Origin: Enterobacter sp. RIT418
Lineage (GTDB): Bacteria; Pseudomonadota; Gammaproteobacteria; Enterobacterales; Enterobacteriaceae
DNA length: 64,000 nt
Direction: 5' to 3'
NCBI RefSeq assembly: GCF_003057745.1
Contig: NZ_QBJD02000001.1
Location: 390,683-454,682 of the forward strand
This document shows, piece after piece, positions 39,688-49,161 of this stretch; position 1 is the first letter of the stretch; each line of letters starts with the position of its first letter. The notes under the pieces are model-generated. The model was not told where the DNA came from. It saw only the letters and a list, made by a program, of their open reading frames with translations, and ran no database searches. A program made the translations under genes and the position numbers.

Positions 39688-41076
39688 ATGGACTTTAAGG
39701 CAGTAAAGCTTCAGGCGACGATCGCGCCGCGCGGATTCTCCGACGCGGCGCCCGTTCCGCTCACGGACGGGACCCTTCAGGCGCGAAAAGACGCTATTCT
39801 TGCCCGAATGGCGGCCGAAGAATTTGACGCGCTGATGATTTATGCCGATAAGGAGCACGGCGCGAATTTTGAATACCTGACCGGTTTTATTCCCCGCTTT
39901 GAAGAGGGGCTGTTAATGCTTAAGAAAAGCGGAGAGGCGACCGTTATTCTCGGCAATGAAAATCTGAAGATGGCCGCACACTGCCGTATTCCGGTTACGC
40001 TGAAGCACAGCCCTTATTTTTCTTTGCCTAACCAGCCGATGGAAAATGATTTACCGCTGGAAACGCTGCTGCGGGAAACGGGCTTGCAAACAATACATCG
40101 CGTTGGGCTAGTCGGCTGGAAAATGTTTACCTCTGCGCGTGCGAATAATAAGCAGCTTTTCGATCTGCCTTATTTTATTGTCGACGCTATTCGCCGCAGC
40201 GTTTCAGAAACTGCCGTCCTTGAAAACGCGACGCCTCTTTTTATTGACGGTGATATCGGCGCGCGCACGACTAATAATGCCAACGAAATTGCCCACTACG
40301 AATACGGCGCGAATCTTGCCTCGACCTGCATGCTTAACGCCATGAACGCGGTGGTTCCGGGCATTCGCGAGGCCGATCTCGGCGCCGCGCTTGCGGCGGA
40401 AGGGCAATATCATTCGGTCGTGACCATTGCCGCCGGCGGGCCGCGCTTTGAAAAAGCCAACCTGTACCCGACGCACAGGCCGATACGGCGCGGCGAGCCG
40501 CTTTCGATGACGACCGGATTTAAGGGCGGATTATCCAGCCGCACCGGGTTTGTCATTGCCGATGAAAGCGAGCTGCCGGAGACCCAGAAAGATTATCTCG
40601 ACCGCGTCGCCAAACCCTATTTTGCGGCCGTCGTCGCCTGGCTTGAAAATATCCGCATCGGCATGACGGGTGGAGAGATATATTCGCTGATTGAGACCGT
40701 ACTGCCGAAAGAAATATACGGCTGGCACCTTAATCCGGGCCATCTCAGCGCGGACGAAGAGTGGATGTCATCCCCCATTTTTGACCGCTCCGTACAAACC
40801 CTGAAAAGCGGCATGATCCTGCAAATCGATATCATTCCTTCCGTGAAGGGCTATTCCGGGACCAGCGCGGAGGAGAGCATCGCCCTGGCGGATCGCGATC
40901 TTCAGGCCGAGATCCGGCGTGATTATCCTGAACTCTGGGCGCGCATCGATACCCGCAGGCGCTACATTCGCGACGTGCTTAAGATTCAATTGAGTGACGA
41001 CGTTATTCCATTGTCCAATACGGTGGCGTATTTACGGCCTTTCTTCCTGGCGAAGGAAAACGCGTTTACCTGCTAA
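39688..41076 (+). CDS. M24-fold protein (creatinase/Xaa-Pro peptidase family) lacking usual metal ligands
   Basis: 462 residues: a creatinase-type N-terminal domain (about 1-190) and a pita-bread domain (about 195-440). Active M24 peptidases need Asp-Asp-His-Glu-Glu. The region normally supplying two Asp reads SMTTGFKGGLSSRTGF, with none. A His remains in NPGHLSADEEW, and the later Glu positions read MILQIDI and AEESIAL. Metal peptidase activity is therefore doubtful; a creatinase-like metal-free hydrolase or binding role is possible. It follows ydbC by 2 bases. Substrate unknown. Confidence 0.8.
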   Translation: MDFKAVKLQATIAPRGFSDAAPVPLTDGTLQARKDAILARMAAEEFDALMIYADKEHGANFEYLTGFIPRFEEGLLMLKKSGEATVILGNENLKMAAHCRIPVTLKHSPYFSLPNQPMENDLPLETLLRETGLQTIHRVGLVGWKMFTSARANNKQLFDLPYFIVDAIRRSVSETAVLENATPLFIDGDIGARTTNNANEIAHYEYGANLASTCMLNAMNAVVPGIREADLGAALAAEGQYHSVVTIAAGGPRFEKANLYPTHRPIRRGEPLSMTTGFKGGLSSRTGFVIADESELPETQKDYLDRVAKPYFAAVVAWLENIRIGMTGGEIYSLIETVLPKEIYGWHLNPGHLSADEEWMSSPIFDRSVQTLKSGMILQIDIIPSVKGYSGTSAEESIALADRDLQAEIRRDYPELWARIDTRRRYIRDVLKIQLSDDVIPLSNTVAYLRPFFLAKENAFTC

Positions 41077-41101
41077 ATGCCCGTCGGCAAATCTGTAATA
41101 A

Positions 41102-41138
41102 AGAGCATGGTTATTTTTAACGTTGTCGGCCATGCTCT
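41102..41138. repeat. Inverted repeat between the M24 gene and the EAL gene
   Basis: AGAGCATGG and CCATGCTCT, a 9 bp perfect stem with a 19-base loop, starting 25 bases after the M24 stop. Possible terminator with a weak T-tract, or part of the EAL gene's leader. Confidence 0.5.
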
Positions 41139-41173
41139 CTGTATTCGCACTGTAAAACACGGAAGCGCCATCC

Positions 41174-42697
41174 ATGCGCAATGTCCTGATCCCGCTCGCC
41201 GCAGCCGTCGCCGTTCTGGTGTTTGGCTTTTTTATTCTCAACGCCCAGCTATGGTATTCAGCGCGGGCAGACGGCTTGGCCGGCGCGCGGTTTGCCGTCA
41301 AAAATATGGACGCGATTCTTGGCGAAGCGCGTCTTGCCACCCGCGCGGCGAGGGGCATTGCGCAAAAGGGATGCGGCCAGGACGGGCAATTCCAGCTCGG
41401 CGCCGAGGCCGCGCTGCAGCCACATCTGCGGACGATTTTCATTCTCCAGCAAGGGAAAGTAGCGTGCTCGTCGCTGTCCGGCAACCGCGTGCTGCTGACG
41501 AACGTAGCCGACTTGCCGGACGCACCGCTGCTGCTGTTGCCCACGGAAAAGGTGGTAAACGGCGCGCCGGTTCTGCTTTATCAGACCCATGCTGATGGCA
41601 ACCGGATTGTGGCCACCATCGGCGATCGCCATATTCAGGAGGCGCTGGATATTCCCCTCAAAGGCGTGGCCTATACGCTACGGGTGGGCCACAGCGTTAT
41701 GGACGCGTCGGGCAACGTGTCGACGGAACTAGCGCCAGCACCGGGCGTGGGCCGCGTAGCGGCTGCGGGCGACCCGTACAGCATTGAATACAATCACCCT
41801 CCGATGCTGAGCGTACAGAGGCTGGTCAGGCAGGGGGGCGGCATCCTGCTCTTTCTGCTGCTTATCGCCTGCCTCTCTGCCTATGTTGTCTACAAATACC
41901 TGAACAAAAATACGCTTCCCGAGGAGTCGCTTCGCCGCGCGATTGCAAAAGGGGAAATCGTTCCGTTTTATCAGCCCGTCGTCAACGGAAGGGAAGGCAC
42001 GCTGCGGGGCGTGGAGGTGCTGGCCAGGTGGAAGCACCCTAAAGCGGGCTATATTTCCCCAGCGTCGTTTATTCCGATTGCTGAAAAATCCGGCCTGATT
42101 GTGCCGCTAACGAAGAGCCTGATGGCGCAGGTTGTTGCCCACATGAACGCGATTTCCAGCAAGCTGCCTGAAGGTTTTCACGTCGGGATTAACTTTAGCG
42201 CGTCGCATATCACCTTACCTACCTTTGTAAATGACTGTCTTGACTACAAAAACAGTTTCAGCAGGAAGGATTTAAACCTGGTGGTTGAGGTGACGGAACG
42301 CGAGCCGTTGAACGTTGACGAACATCTTGTCCAGACGCTGAACGCGCTGCATGAGAACGGTTTCGCCATCGCGCTGGATGATTTTGGCACCGGTTATTCC
42401 GGGCTCTCTTATCTGCACGATCTGCACATTGACTACATCAAAATCGATCGCAGCTTTGTGAGCAGGGTAAATGAGCACGATGAATCCACCCGCATTCTCG
42501 ATTGCGTGCTGGATCTGGCGCGAAAGCTCTCTATCAGCATCGTCGCCGAAGGCGTGGAAACCCGCGCCCAGCTTGACTACCTCAACCGAAATAACATTAC
42601 CTTCCAGCAGGGATACTATTTCTTTAAGCCCGTTCCCTTTGCCGGTTTGATACACATTTTGCTGTCGAAGCCCAGGGTGAAGGTGATTGTTGAATAA
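41174..42697 (+). CDS. Cyclic di-GMP phosphodiesterase with CSS periplasmic sensor
   Basis: Class of PdeB/PdeC/PdeD proteins. It has 507 residues: TM1 about 5-23, a CSS-motif periplasmic domain, TM2 about 222-240, and an EAL domain from about 252. The redox pair should be Cys67 and Cys98 (in KVACSS); in PdeC such a disulfide controls the enzyme. The catalytic signature is E281-V-L in GVEVLARWKHP, and metal Asp402-403 sit in DDFGTGYSG, so activity is expected. The end gives the usual EGVET and QGYYF motifs. Lies between the M24 gene and umuD; no clear operon partner. Confidence 0.92.
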   Translation: MRNVLIPLAAAVAVLVFGFFILNAQLWYSARADGLAGARFAVKNMDAILGEARLATRAARGIAQKGCGQDGQFQLGAEAALQPHLRTIFILQQGKVACSSLSGNRVLLTNVADLPDAPLLLLPTEKVVNGAPVLLYQTHADGNRIVATIGDRHIQEALDIPLKGVAYTLRVGHSVMDASGNVSTELAPAPGVGRVAAAGDPYSIEYNHPPMLSVQRLVRQGGGILLFLLLIACLSAYVVYKYLNKNTLPEESLRRAIAKGEIVPFYQPVVNGREGTLRGVEVLARWKHPKAGYISPASFIPIAEKSGLIVPLTKSLMAQVVAHMNAISSKLPEGFHVGINFSASHITLPTFVNDCLDYKNSFSRKDLNLVVEVTEREPLNVDEHLVQTLNALHENGFAIALDDFGTGYSGLSYLHDLHIDYIKIDRSFVSRVNEHDESTRILDCVLDLARKLSISIVAEGVETRAQLDYLNRNNITFQQGYYFFKPVPFAGLIHILLSKPRVKVIVE

Positions 42698-42798
42698 CTG
42701 ACCAAACGATTTGCCCTGTCGAAATTAAAACCCCCGCACTTCAATGCGTTTGGCTTAATCCCCCAGAAAGCGGCTTGATCGCTGTCCAGGATCCGTAA

Positions 42799-42818
42799 TA
42801 CTGTATATAAATACAGTA
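42799..42818. promoter_or_regulatory. LexA (SOS) box upstream of umuDC
   Basis: TACTGTATATAAATACAGTA contains CTGT-N8-ACAG with a full extended palindrome, 19 bases before the umuD ATG. Strong LexA control is expected. Confidence 0.95.
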
Positions 42819-42837
42819 AATGGTGAATAGGGCATTT

Positions 42838-43272
42838 ATGAGCACTCTCATTTCTTATCATTCCGGGCAAAACGTGGAACTGCCGCTGTTCGTCGAGCGC
42901 GTTCCCTGCGGCTTCCCTAGCCCTGCGCAGGACTATGTGGAGGAGCGTCTCGACCTTAACCGGCTGGTGGTCAGACACCCCAGCGCGACCTATTTTGTGA
43001 AGGTGAGCGGAGACTCAATGATTGGGGCGGGGATCGGCGACGGCGATCTGCTGGTGGTCGATCGATCGCTGGATGCCGTGCATGGCGACATCATCGTGGC
43101 GTCGGTCGGCGGAGAGTTCACGGTAAAGGAGCTGCAAACGCGCCCCGCGCTTCGCCTGGTGCCGCACAATCCCGGCTATAGGCCGATTGTCTTTCAGTCC
43201 GAGGAGGAGCTACAGATCTTCGGCGTCGTCACCCACACGCTTAAAACGTATAAACATGTTCGCGCTGGTTGA
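42838..43272 (+). CDS. umuD: UmuD, SOS mutagenesis subunit of DNA polymerase V
   Basis: LexA-like self-cleaving protein; RecA-stimulated cleavage gives UmuD', which joins UmuC to form Pol V for translesion synthesis. It has 144 residues from the ATG at 42838. The cleavage site is Cys24-Gly25 in VPCGFPSP, with catalytic Ser60 in SGDSM and Lys97 in TVKELQT, all at the E. coli numbers. A LexA box lies just upstream. Its 3' end overlaps umuC by 17 bases. Confidence 0.97.
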   Translation: MSTLISYHSGQNVELPLFVERVPCGFPSPAQDYVEERLDLNRLVVRHPSATYFVKVSGDSMIGAGIGDGDLLVVDRSLDAVHGDIIVASVGGEFTVKELQTRPALRLVPHNPGYRPIVFQSEEELQIFGVVTHTLKTYKHVRAG

Positions 43273-44518
43273 CGTCAATAGCTTTTACGCGTCCTGCGAG
43301 ACGGTTTTTCGACCGGACCTGAAAGGGAAGCCGGTGGTGGTGGTTTCCAATAACGACGGCTGCATCATTTCGCTTTCGCGGGAGGCTAAACGGCTCGGCA
43401 TCAAAATGGGAGAACCCTATTTTAAATTCAAAGAGAAGGGCTATCCGGTACAGGTTTACGTGTTTAGCTCGAACTATGCGCTGTATGCCGATCTCAGCAG
43501 CCGCGTGATGCAAACGCTGACGGATATGGCCCCGGCAATTGAGATTTACTCCATCGATGAGGCCTTCGTCAGCGTATCGGGCGTTAACAACTGTATGTCG
43601 CTGGAGGCATTTGGGCATCAAATGCGCGATAGCGTCTATAAAAACACCGGTTTGACGGTGGGCGTGGGCATTGCCCCAACGAAAACCCTGGCAAAGCTGG
43701 CGAACTTCGCGGCTAAAAAATGGCCTTCAACGGGCGGCGTTGTCGATTTATCCTGCCCCGAACGGCAGCGCAAGCTGCTGGCGGCCGTCCCCGTTGAGGA
43801 AGTGTGGGGCGTAGGGCGGCGCATCACGAAAAAGCTTAACGCCATGGGGATCGCGACGGCGCAGGATCTGGCAGCAAGCTCGCTATGGGTTCTTAGAAAA
43901 CATTTCAACGTTGTTCTGGAACGCACGGCCCGCGAGCTGCGCGGCGAGTGCTGCCTGGGGCTGGAGGAGTTTGCCCCCACAAAACAGCAGATCGTCTGTA
44001 GCCGCTCGTTTGGGCACCGCATTACGGAATACGTTGAGATGCACCAGGCCATCTGCGCGTATGCGGAGCGCGCGGCGGAAAAGCTGCGCGGGGAACGCCA
44101 GCACTGCCGCCTCATCAGCGTGTTTTTACGCACCAGCCCGCATGCGGACAATGAGGTTTATTACGGCAATCAGGCGTCAACGATACTCATGACCCCGTCC
44201 AATGACACGCGCGATATTATCCGCGCCGCGACGACGGCGCTGGATCGCATATGGATCGATGGGTATCGCTACATGAAGGCGGGCGTGATGCTGGCCGATT
44301 TTTTCAGCAGCGGCGTCGCGCAGCTGAATTTGTTCGATGCCCAGCAGCCGCAGGCCAACAGCGCGGCATTAATGGACGTGATCGACAGCCTGAATCATTC
44401 CGGGAAAGGCAAGGTGTGGTTTGCCGGCCAGGGCATTGAGAAAGCCTGGAAAATGAAGCGTGAAATGCTTTCTCCGGCGTATACGACGCGGTATGCGGAT
44501 TTGCCGGTAGCGAAATAA
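43256..44518 (+). CDS. umuC: UmuC, Y-family DNA polymerase V catalytic subunit
   Basis: Error-prone translesion polymerase. It has 420 residues from the ATG at 43256 ([20 protein letters not shown]). The active-site acids are Asp6 and the Asp-Glu of YSIDEAF near 101-102. The fingers, thumb and little-finger domains are present, and the beta-clamp-binding QLNLFD motif lies near residue 360. The start inside umuD (17-base overlap) couples the two proteins. Convergent with yajD, with a large palindrome between. Confidence 0.97.
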   Translation: MFALVDVNSFYASCETVFRPDLKGKPVVVVSNNDGCIISLSREAKRLGIKMGEPYFKFKEKGYPVQVYVFSSNYALYADLSSRVMQTLTDMAPAIEIYSIDEAFVSVSGVNNCMSLEAFGHQMRDSVYKNTGLTVGVGIAPTKTLAKLANFAAKKWPSTGGVVDLSCPERQRKLLAAVPVEEVWGVGRRITKKLNAMGIATAQDLAASSLWVLRKHFNVVLERTARELRGECCLGLEEFAPTKQQIVCSRSFGHRITEYVEMHQAICAYAERAAEKLRGERQHCRLISVFLRTSPHADNEVYYGNQASTILMTPSNDTRDIIRAATTALDRIWIDGYRYMKAGVMLADFFSSGVAQLNLFDAQQPQANSAALMDVIDSLNHSGKGKVWFAGQGIEKAWKMKREMLSPAYTTRYADLPVAK

Positions 44519-44520
44519 CG

Positions 44521-44567
44521 CAGCACGCTAACTGCCTGCACCCGCGGTACGGGCAGTTGGCGTGCTG
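44521..44567. terminator. Large hairpin between convergent umuC and yajD
   Basis: CAGCACGC...GCGTGCTG outside and AACTGCC...GGGCAGTT inside form one long interrupted stem. It starts right after the umuC stop and ends just before the yajD stop. It can act on both strands, although U-tracts are short. Confidence 0.65.
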
Positions 44568-44574
44568 TTCAGCA

Positions 44575-44919
44575 TTACTTCTTATTGAGCATCGACTTTA
44601 AATCGGCAAACGGATTGTACGTAGCCGCGCCCACGTCCTTCTGCGCATCTTCACCCGCCACGACGGTGGTGCCGTACTGGTCGGCTTCCGTGTACTTTGA
44701 GTGCTCGTGGTCGTGGCAGAACAGGCACAGCAGCTCCCAGTTGCTGCCGTCGGCCGGGTTATTGGTATGATCGTGGTCGATATGGTGGACCGTGAGTTCA
44801 CGAAGGTTTGAGTAAACAAACTCGCGCGAGCAGCGCCCGCATACCCACGGGTAGATTTTTAAGGCTTTTTCACGGTAGCCGCTTTCAAGCTGCGCGTAGT
44901 TTCTTGGGATTAAGGCCAT
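44575..44919 (-). CDS. yajD: YajD, HNH-domain protein
   Basis: 114-residue HNH nuclease-fold protein of unknown role. Two zinc-type CxxC pairs, CGRCSREF and CLFCHDHEHSKY, flank the catalytic HHIDHDHTNNPADGSNWE segment. Sequence is almost identical to E. coli YajD (115 residues), which lies near tsx there, so its place here beside umuDC differs. The start MALIPRNYAQLESGYREKAL matches the homologue. No strong ribosome site is visible. Confidence 0.9.
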   Translation of the reverse strand: MALIPRNYAQLESGYREKALKIYPWVCGRCSREFVYSNLRELTVHHIDHDHTNNPADGSNWELLCLFCHDHEHSKYTEADQYGTTVVAGEDAQKDVGAATYNPFADLKSMLNKK

Positions 44920-45077
44920 GGCCGATGTTACCTGTGACGAAGGGTCCCTTCGCGGGACGAAAGCGTAAGAATAACGCAAAGCGAGGGCGGGATGAAGCGA
45001 TCGCCGCCGCGCGCTGGCCGTGCCAAATCAACGAGGTGTGGATTACAATGCGCAGGCTATTAAATCCTTAACGTGAG

Positions 45078-46043
45078 ATGCACCGCGTGACCGCCATGGA
45101 AAATATTGCTCTTGAGTATCGCCGTTTCGGCGAGCCTGACGTCGTTCTGCAGGCTGAATCCGTTGTCCCCGCGGCGCGGCTGGCAGGGCATCTTCGGGTG
45201 CGCATGCTGTTCGCTCCCGTTAATGCCTCCGATCTGATCCCCATCACCGGCGCGTATCGCCACCGGACGCCGCTGCCCGCCGTGGCCGGTTACGAAGGCA
45301 TCGGCGTTGTCACCGACGCGCCCGCTGGGTTCGCGCATCTGCTGGGCAGGCGCGTCCTGCCGCTGCGGGGGGAGGGTACGTGGCAGCGCGTTGTTGATTG
45401 TCCGGCTGAGTATGCGGTTCCCGTGCCGGCAGAGATGGATTCGCTGCTCGCCGCTCGCGCGTATATCAACCCGCTCGCCGCGCAGATGATGCTCACGCGC
45501 TATTCTCCTCGGGGGAAAACGGTGCTTTTAACCGCAGCCGGATCGGACTGCGCTATCCTACTCGGCCAGTGGGCGCTGAACGCGGGAGCGCTGGCGGTCT
45601 ACGGCATTCACCGTTCCCCCATTCATGCCGACAGGCTGGCCGCGATGGGGATTATCCCGATCGCGCAGGATGATGCGGCAGCCGTTCGCGAGGCCGCCGT
45701 GCGCGCGGAAGTGACGTATGACGCCACCGGCGGTAGCCTGGCAGAAGCCATCCTGAGCGTCATGCCGGAGAAGGGTATTTTTGTCTGCTACGGGCTGCTT
45801 TCAGGGCAGACGTTCCGCCAGCGCCAGGCGTTGCCGCGCGTGGAATGGTTTCATATTCGCAACTACCTGGATGCGCTAGACGCGCCGGCCTGGCAGGCGC
45901 AGTTCATGCAGATCTGGCCTAAGCTTCGCGCCAGCCGGTACAGCGATGCGGCGCTGTTCCCGCTGGCGGAATGGCGGGCGGCGCTGGGCGCATACCGCGA
46001 GGCCGGAAGGCTCAGCAAGCCCATGCTGGCGATGGAGGGCTGA
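45078..46043 (+). CDS. MDR-family zinc-independent oxidoreductase (quinone/enoyl reductase-like)
   Basis: 321-residue medium-chain dehydrogenase/reductase. The N-terminal GroES-like domain has PVNASDLIPITGAYRHRTPLPAVAGYEGIG pattern pieces, of which NASD and GYEGIGVV are typical of 2-enoyl reductases and quinone oxidoreductases. The Rossmann domain carries LLTAAGSDCAILLGQWA instead of the usual AAGGVG loop. No structural zinc cysteines are seen. Substrate unknown. The start could be the ATG at 45078 or at 45096; neither has a good ribosome site. Convergent with tqsA. Confidence 0.78.
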   Translation: MHRVTAMENIALEYRRFGEPDVVLQAESVVPAARLAGHLRVRMLFAPVNASDLIPITGAYRHRTPLPAVAGYEGIGVVTDAPAGFAHLLGRRVLPLRGEGTWQRVVDCPAEYAVPVPAEMDSLLAARAYINPLAAQMMLTRYSPRGKTVLLTAAGSDCAILLGQWALNAGALAVYGIHRSPIHADRLAAMGIIPIAQDDAAAVREAAVRAEVTYDATGGSLAEAILSVMPEKGIFVCYGLLSGQTFRQRQALPRVEWFHIRNYLDALDAPAWQAQFMQIWPKLRASRYSDAALFPLAEWRAALGAYREAGRLSKPMLAMEG

Positions 46044-46052
46044 GCCCGGGCG

Positions 46053-47087
46053 CTATTTGTGGCTCATGTCGCTCAGCAGAATGGCGATGCTTTGCCCGCC
46101 TTCCGTTTGCTCCAGGCCAATCTTCACGATAATGGTCAGCGGAACGGAGAGCAGCATGCCGACGGGGCCGAGCAGCCAGCCCCAGAAAATCAGCGACAAG
46201 AACACCACCAGCGTGGACAGCCCCAGGCCGCGCCCCATCATCCGTGGTTCCAGAATGTTGCCGAAAACGAGGTTAATCGCCAGATAGCCTGCCAGCAGGA
46301 CAAGCGCATCGTAAAACCCGCTGAACACCAGCACCTGGAGGATCGGCGGAATGGCTGCCAGCACGGAACCGATGTTGGGGATATAGTTGAGCGCGAAGGC
46401 CAGCAGCCCCCAGACAAACGCAAAGCGCACGTCCAGCGCGACGAGCATTGCCCAGACAACAAGCCCCGTCACCAGGCTGATGGCCGTTTTCAATACCAGG
46501 TAGCGAGAGACGCTGTCCAGCGCCCGCTGAATGGCTCCCATACCTTCCACGGGGCGGACCATGATCTGCTGCAGCTTGGCGGGCAGCTGCGGCACCTCCA
46601 GCAGCATAAAGACCACCGTCAGAAACAGCAGGAATATCGACGTCATCGCATTGGAAAGCTGCGTCAGCAGGCCGGTGACGAGCGTCATCGCGGCATTCGG
46701 ATCGATATACTTCAGCAGCTCCTCCACGGAGATTTCAATGCCCGCGCGCTGCAGCCAGGGTTCAAGCTGCAGCAGGGGGATCGCCAGCGATGAACGGTAT
46801 TTCGGCAGGGTGCGCGCCAGCTCGTTCAGCGAGGTGCCCAGGTACGCCACCAGCAGCACCATAGCGCAAATAATAATGCTGATAAGCAGCGTAATCGCCA
46901 GCACGCGTGGGATGCGCAGGCGAACCATGCGCTGCACCAGCGGGTTCAGGATCACGGCAATAAACAGCGCCAGAATGAAGGGCACGATGATATCGGCGGC
47001 AAAGCGAACGCCGGTGAGAATGATCACCAGCATGCCCAGCATAATAACGATCTTCAGCCCGTTCAGCGTAATGATGGGTTTGGCCAT
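46053..47087 (-). CDS. tqsA: TqsA, AI-2E family transporter
   Basis: Inner-membrane protein of 344 residues and about eight helices, equal in length to E. coli TqsA (YdgG), which promotes export of autoinducer-2 and affects biofilm. The N-terminus [20 protein letters not shown] and the loop [20 protein letters not shown] match. In E. coli it follows pntAB; here uspE through the MDR gene lie between. Divergent from mdtJI across a 420-base leader region. Confidence 0.95.
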   Translation of the reverse strand: MAKPIITLNGLKIVIMLGMLVIILTGVRFAADIIVPFILALFIAVILNPLVQRMVRLRIPRVLAITLLISIIICAMVLLVAYLGTSLNELARTLPKYRSSLAIPLLQLEPWLQRAGIEISVEELLKYIDPNAAMTLVTGLLTQLSNAMTSIFLLFLTVVFMLLEVPQLPAKLQQIMVRPVEGMGAIQRALDSVSRYLVLKTAISLVTGLVVWAMLVALDVRFAFVWGLLAFALNYIPNIGSVLAAIPPILQVLVFSGFYDALVLLAGYLAINLVFGNILEPRMMGRGLGLSTLVVFLSLIFWGWLLGPVGMLLSVPLTIIVKIGLEQTEGGQSIAILLSDMSHK

Positions 47088-47507
47088 GGAATGTCCTGAT
47101 TAAACTTTTTATTTATAATAGAGCCTAACCACCTCGCAATAAACTAACCAAAATCAAACGAACTGGGTAAAGAATTGAAAAGGCTTTGAGTAAAATCTTA
47201 GCTTGTGGTACAAATTACGCGTGTTCAACTACTGAGGACAATTTTCATCCGCAAAGACGAGAAGCAACAACGCGGATAATTGTAATTTTATGGACAATTT
47301 GTTCAGGACCTATTTTTCAAACAACACCGCAGTATTCTCTACTTCTTTTAGTCTCCTTTCTGCTGAGCAACACTGGCGCAACGCGCTATAGTCACGTCTT
47401 CTGCCTGAGCTGGCGCTATGCGCTTAGCTGACCAATCGTATTTCAAATTTTAGGTTTGCTGTCTGCAGCGAGCCACGATGGACAATATTCTCAAGCAGGA
47501 GAAGACT
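47088..47507 (+). promoter_or_regulatory. Divergent promoter region and long leader of mdtJI
   Basis: 420 bases between tqsA and mdtJ, AT-rich, carrying tqsA and mdtJI promoters. The last 320 bases before mdtJ look like a transcribed leader: it has few stops in one frame, a compact 33-codon ORF (47290-47391) and a short inverted pair GCGCTATAG/GCGCTATGCGC. In E. coli an upstream ORF (mdtU) is reported to mediate spermidine induction of mdtJI, so a leader-based control is likely. Confidence 0.5.
47290..47391 (+). CDS. Candidate 33-residue leader peptide upstream of mdtJI
   Basis: An ATG frame of 33 codons starts MDNLFRTYFSNNTAV and ends EQHWRNAL, 117 bases upstream of mdtJ. There is no clear Shine-Dalgarno sequence. 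It would be the counterpart of the mdtU upstream ORF by position. I cannot confirm homology by memory, so this is a positional guess. Confidence 0.35.
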   Translation: MDNLFRTYFSNNTAVFSTSFSLLSAEQHWRNAL

Positions 47508-47870
47508 ATGTTTTACTGGATTTTATTAGCTCTGGCGATCGTCGCTGAAATTACAGGCACGCTGTCTATGAAATGGGCGAGCGTCAGCGACGGCAACACC
47601 GGCTTTATTTTAATGCTGGTGATGATTTCACTCTCCTATATTTTTCTCTCCTTCGCGGTGAAGAAGATTGCGCTGGGCGTGGCGTACGCCCTGTGGGAAG
47701 GTATCGGTATTTTATTGATTACCCTCTTTAGCGTTATGATATTTGATGAAGTGTTATCGCCGATGAAAATTGCTGGCTTGACCACGCTGGTCGCGGGCAT
47801 CGTGCTGATTAAATCGGGTACGCGTAAACCGACGAAACAGCAGAAGGAGAGCGCACATGCAGCAGTTTGA
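47508..47870 (+). CDS. mdtJ: MdtJ, SMR-family spermidine exporter subunit
   Basis: Small multidrug resistance protein of 120 residues with four helices. It forms a heteromeric pump with MdtI that exports spermidine. The start at 47508 has AGGAG seven bases upstream; an in-frame ATG ten codons earlier has none. The conserved membrane Glu is in [15 protein letters not shown], and the signature [16 protein letters not shown] is present. It overlaps mdtI by 14 bases. Confidence 0.96.
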   Translation: MFYWILLALAIVAEITGTLSMKWASVSDGNTGFILMLVMISLSYIFLSFAVKKIALGVAYALWEGIGILLITLFSVMIFDEVLSPMKIAGLTTLVAGIVLIKSGTRKPTKQQKESAHAAV

Positions 47871-48186
47871 ATGGATCCACGCTGCCTGGCTGGCCCTGGC
47901 CATCGTGCTGGAAATTGTCGCGAATATCTTTTTGAAATTTTCAGACGGTTTTCGTCGTAAAATGTATGGCCTGATGTCGATTGCGGCGGTGCTGGGCGCG
48001 TTCAGCGCCCTGTCGCAGGCGGTTAAAGGTATCGATCTTTCGGTGGCATACGCCCTGTGGGGCGGATTTGGTATCGCCGCAACCCTGGCCGCGGGCTGGG
48101 TGATGTTCGGGCAGCGTTTAAATAACAAGGGCTGGATCGGCCTGGTGCTGCTGCTGGCGGGCATGATCATGATAAAACTCGCCTGA
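47857..48186 (+). CDS. mdtI: MdtI, SMR-family spermidine exporter subunit
   Basis: Partner of MdtJ. It has 109 residues and four helices; the conserved Glu lies in [17 protein letters not shown] and the SMR signature is [15 protein letters not shown]. The GAAGGAGA ribosome site and start lie inside the end of mdtJ, so the pair is translationally coupled. A perfect terminator follows. Confidence 0.96.
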   Translation: MQQFEWIHAAWLALAIVLEIVANIFLKFSDGFRRKMYGLMSIAAVLGAFSALSQAVKGIDLSVAYALWGGFGIAATLAAGWVMFGQRLNNKGWIGLVLLLAGMIMIKLA

Positions 48187-48203
48187 TTAGCGGGTCGTCA
48201 CGT

Positions 48204-48234
48204 AACGGGCAGCGAATTTCGCTGCCCGTTTTGT
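48204..48234 (+). terminator. Terminator of mdtJI (also ydgD side)
   Basis: AACGGGCAGCGA-ATT-TCGCTGCCCGTT, a perfect 12 bp stem followed by TTG. It lies between convergent mdtI and ydgD. Confidence 0.88.
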
Positions 48235-48240
48235 ATTCTG

Positions 48241-49059
48241 CTATTGAGCCAGCGCCTCGAGCCTGTCGCGGAAACCGGTCACCGAGAGCGCGCGGTTATC
48301 GGCTCGCCACCGGTCCTTGGCCGCCGGGGCAGAGCTTTGAACGCCAATCAGCTGCCAGCCATTTTCAGTTTTCAACATAAGCGGCGAACCGCTATCGCCC
48401 GGCAGCGTATCGCACTGGTGCGACAGTACGCTGTTCTGCGCCCAGCCGGTGACCAGACAATCCGTATGCGTATAAAGCGTGTCCAGATGATCGACCGGAT
48501 AGCCCGACTGCGTGACCTTGCGATCCGCGGCCTTTAGCGCGGCGGTCAGCGCGGCTTTATCGCCGTCAAAGAGCGGCAGCGGGGTGATGCCGGACGGCGG
48601 GTAGCGCAGCACGATCAGGCCAAAATCCCACGAGGCCGCGCCCGGGGGCACAATCCAGCCGTCGCCGTCAGGCTTTAGCCGTTTACCCAGTGAAGGATCG
48701 ACCCGGCCTTCAATACCGTGGATCTCATAGCGCCACATCCCTTTTTGCGAGACGAAGCGCAGGGCAACGGCTTTGTCCGGCCTGCCGTTTGGCGGCGTGA
48801 GCAGACAGTGGCCTGCGGTCAGCGCAAGTTGAGGGGTGATGAGCGTGGCCGTACAGAGGTTGCCGCTGGCGGTTTCCAGCTGCCCAATCGCATCCCAGGG
48901 AGCCTGGGTCGGATCGGTAACGCGCGTGCGGTCGTCATGACCGAAAAAAAGCGTTTTTACGTCCTTCGCGCTGATGCCGTCATCATCGCCGTCATCCGCA
49001 TGTGAAAAGCCCGCAAAAAGAGTCAACGTTCCCAGTAACAACACTACAGATTTACGCAT
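48241..49059 (-). CDS. ydgD: YdgD, secreted trypsin-like serine protease
   Basis: 272-residue periplasmic protein with signal peptide 1-21. The S1-type catalytic triad is His84 in TAGHC, Asp145 in SWDFGLIVL and Ser223 in GDSGSPL. Four cysteines could make two disulfides (CTAT/GHC and CLVT/QCDT). It matches E. coli YdgD, predicted to be a V8-like endopeptidase. It lies downstream of asr; in Asr biology a periplasmic protease is thought to clip the precursor, but no link to this one is shown. Confidence 0.95.
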   Translation of the reverse strand: MRKSVVLLLGTLTLFAGFSHADDGDDDGISAKDVKTLFFGHDDRTRVTDPTQAPWDAIGQLETASGNLCTATLITPQLALTAGHCLLTPPNGRPDKAVALRFVSQKGMWRYEIHGIEGRVDPSLGKRLKPDGDGWIVPPGAASWDFGLIVLRYPPSGITPLPLFDGDKAALTAALKAADRKVTQSGYPVDHLDTLYTHTDCLVTGWAQNSVLSHQCDTLPGDSGSPLMLKTENGWQLIGVQSSAPAAKDRWRADNRALSVTGFRDRLEALAQ

Positions 49060-49161
49060 ATCACACTCTGGTGGGGGTAATTATGATTATTAAAAGTGAA
49101 CCCTATGAAAATACTATAGACGGGACGGCGCGAAAGTGGGAGTAAAATCAGCGTGCTACAT

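Noticed and set aside
37013..46043. Prophage or integrated plasmid in the variable 37-46 kb block
   Set aside because: No integrase, tRNA end, phage structural gene or insertion sequence was seen; genes have chromosomal-type composition and separate promoters.
47186..47431. 81-codon frame starting with TTG in the mdtJI leader
   Set aside because: The Shine-Dalgarno-like AAAGG is too close to the TTG, and the product has no family. A short leader ORF in another frame is more plausible.
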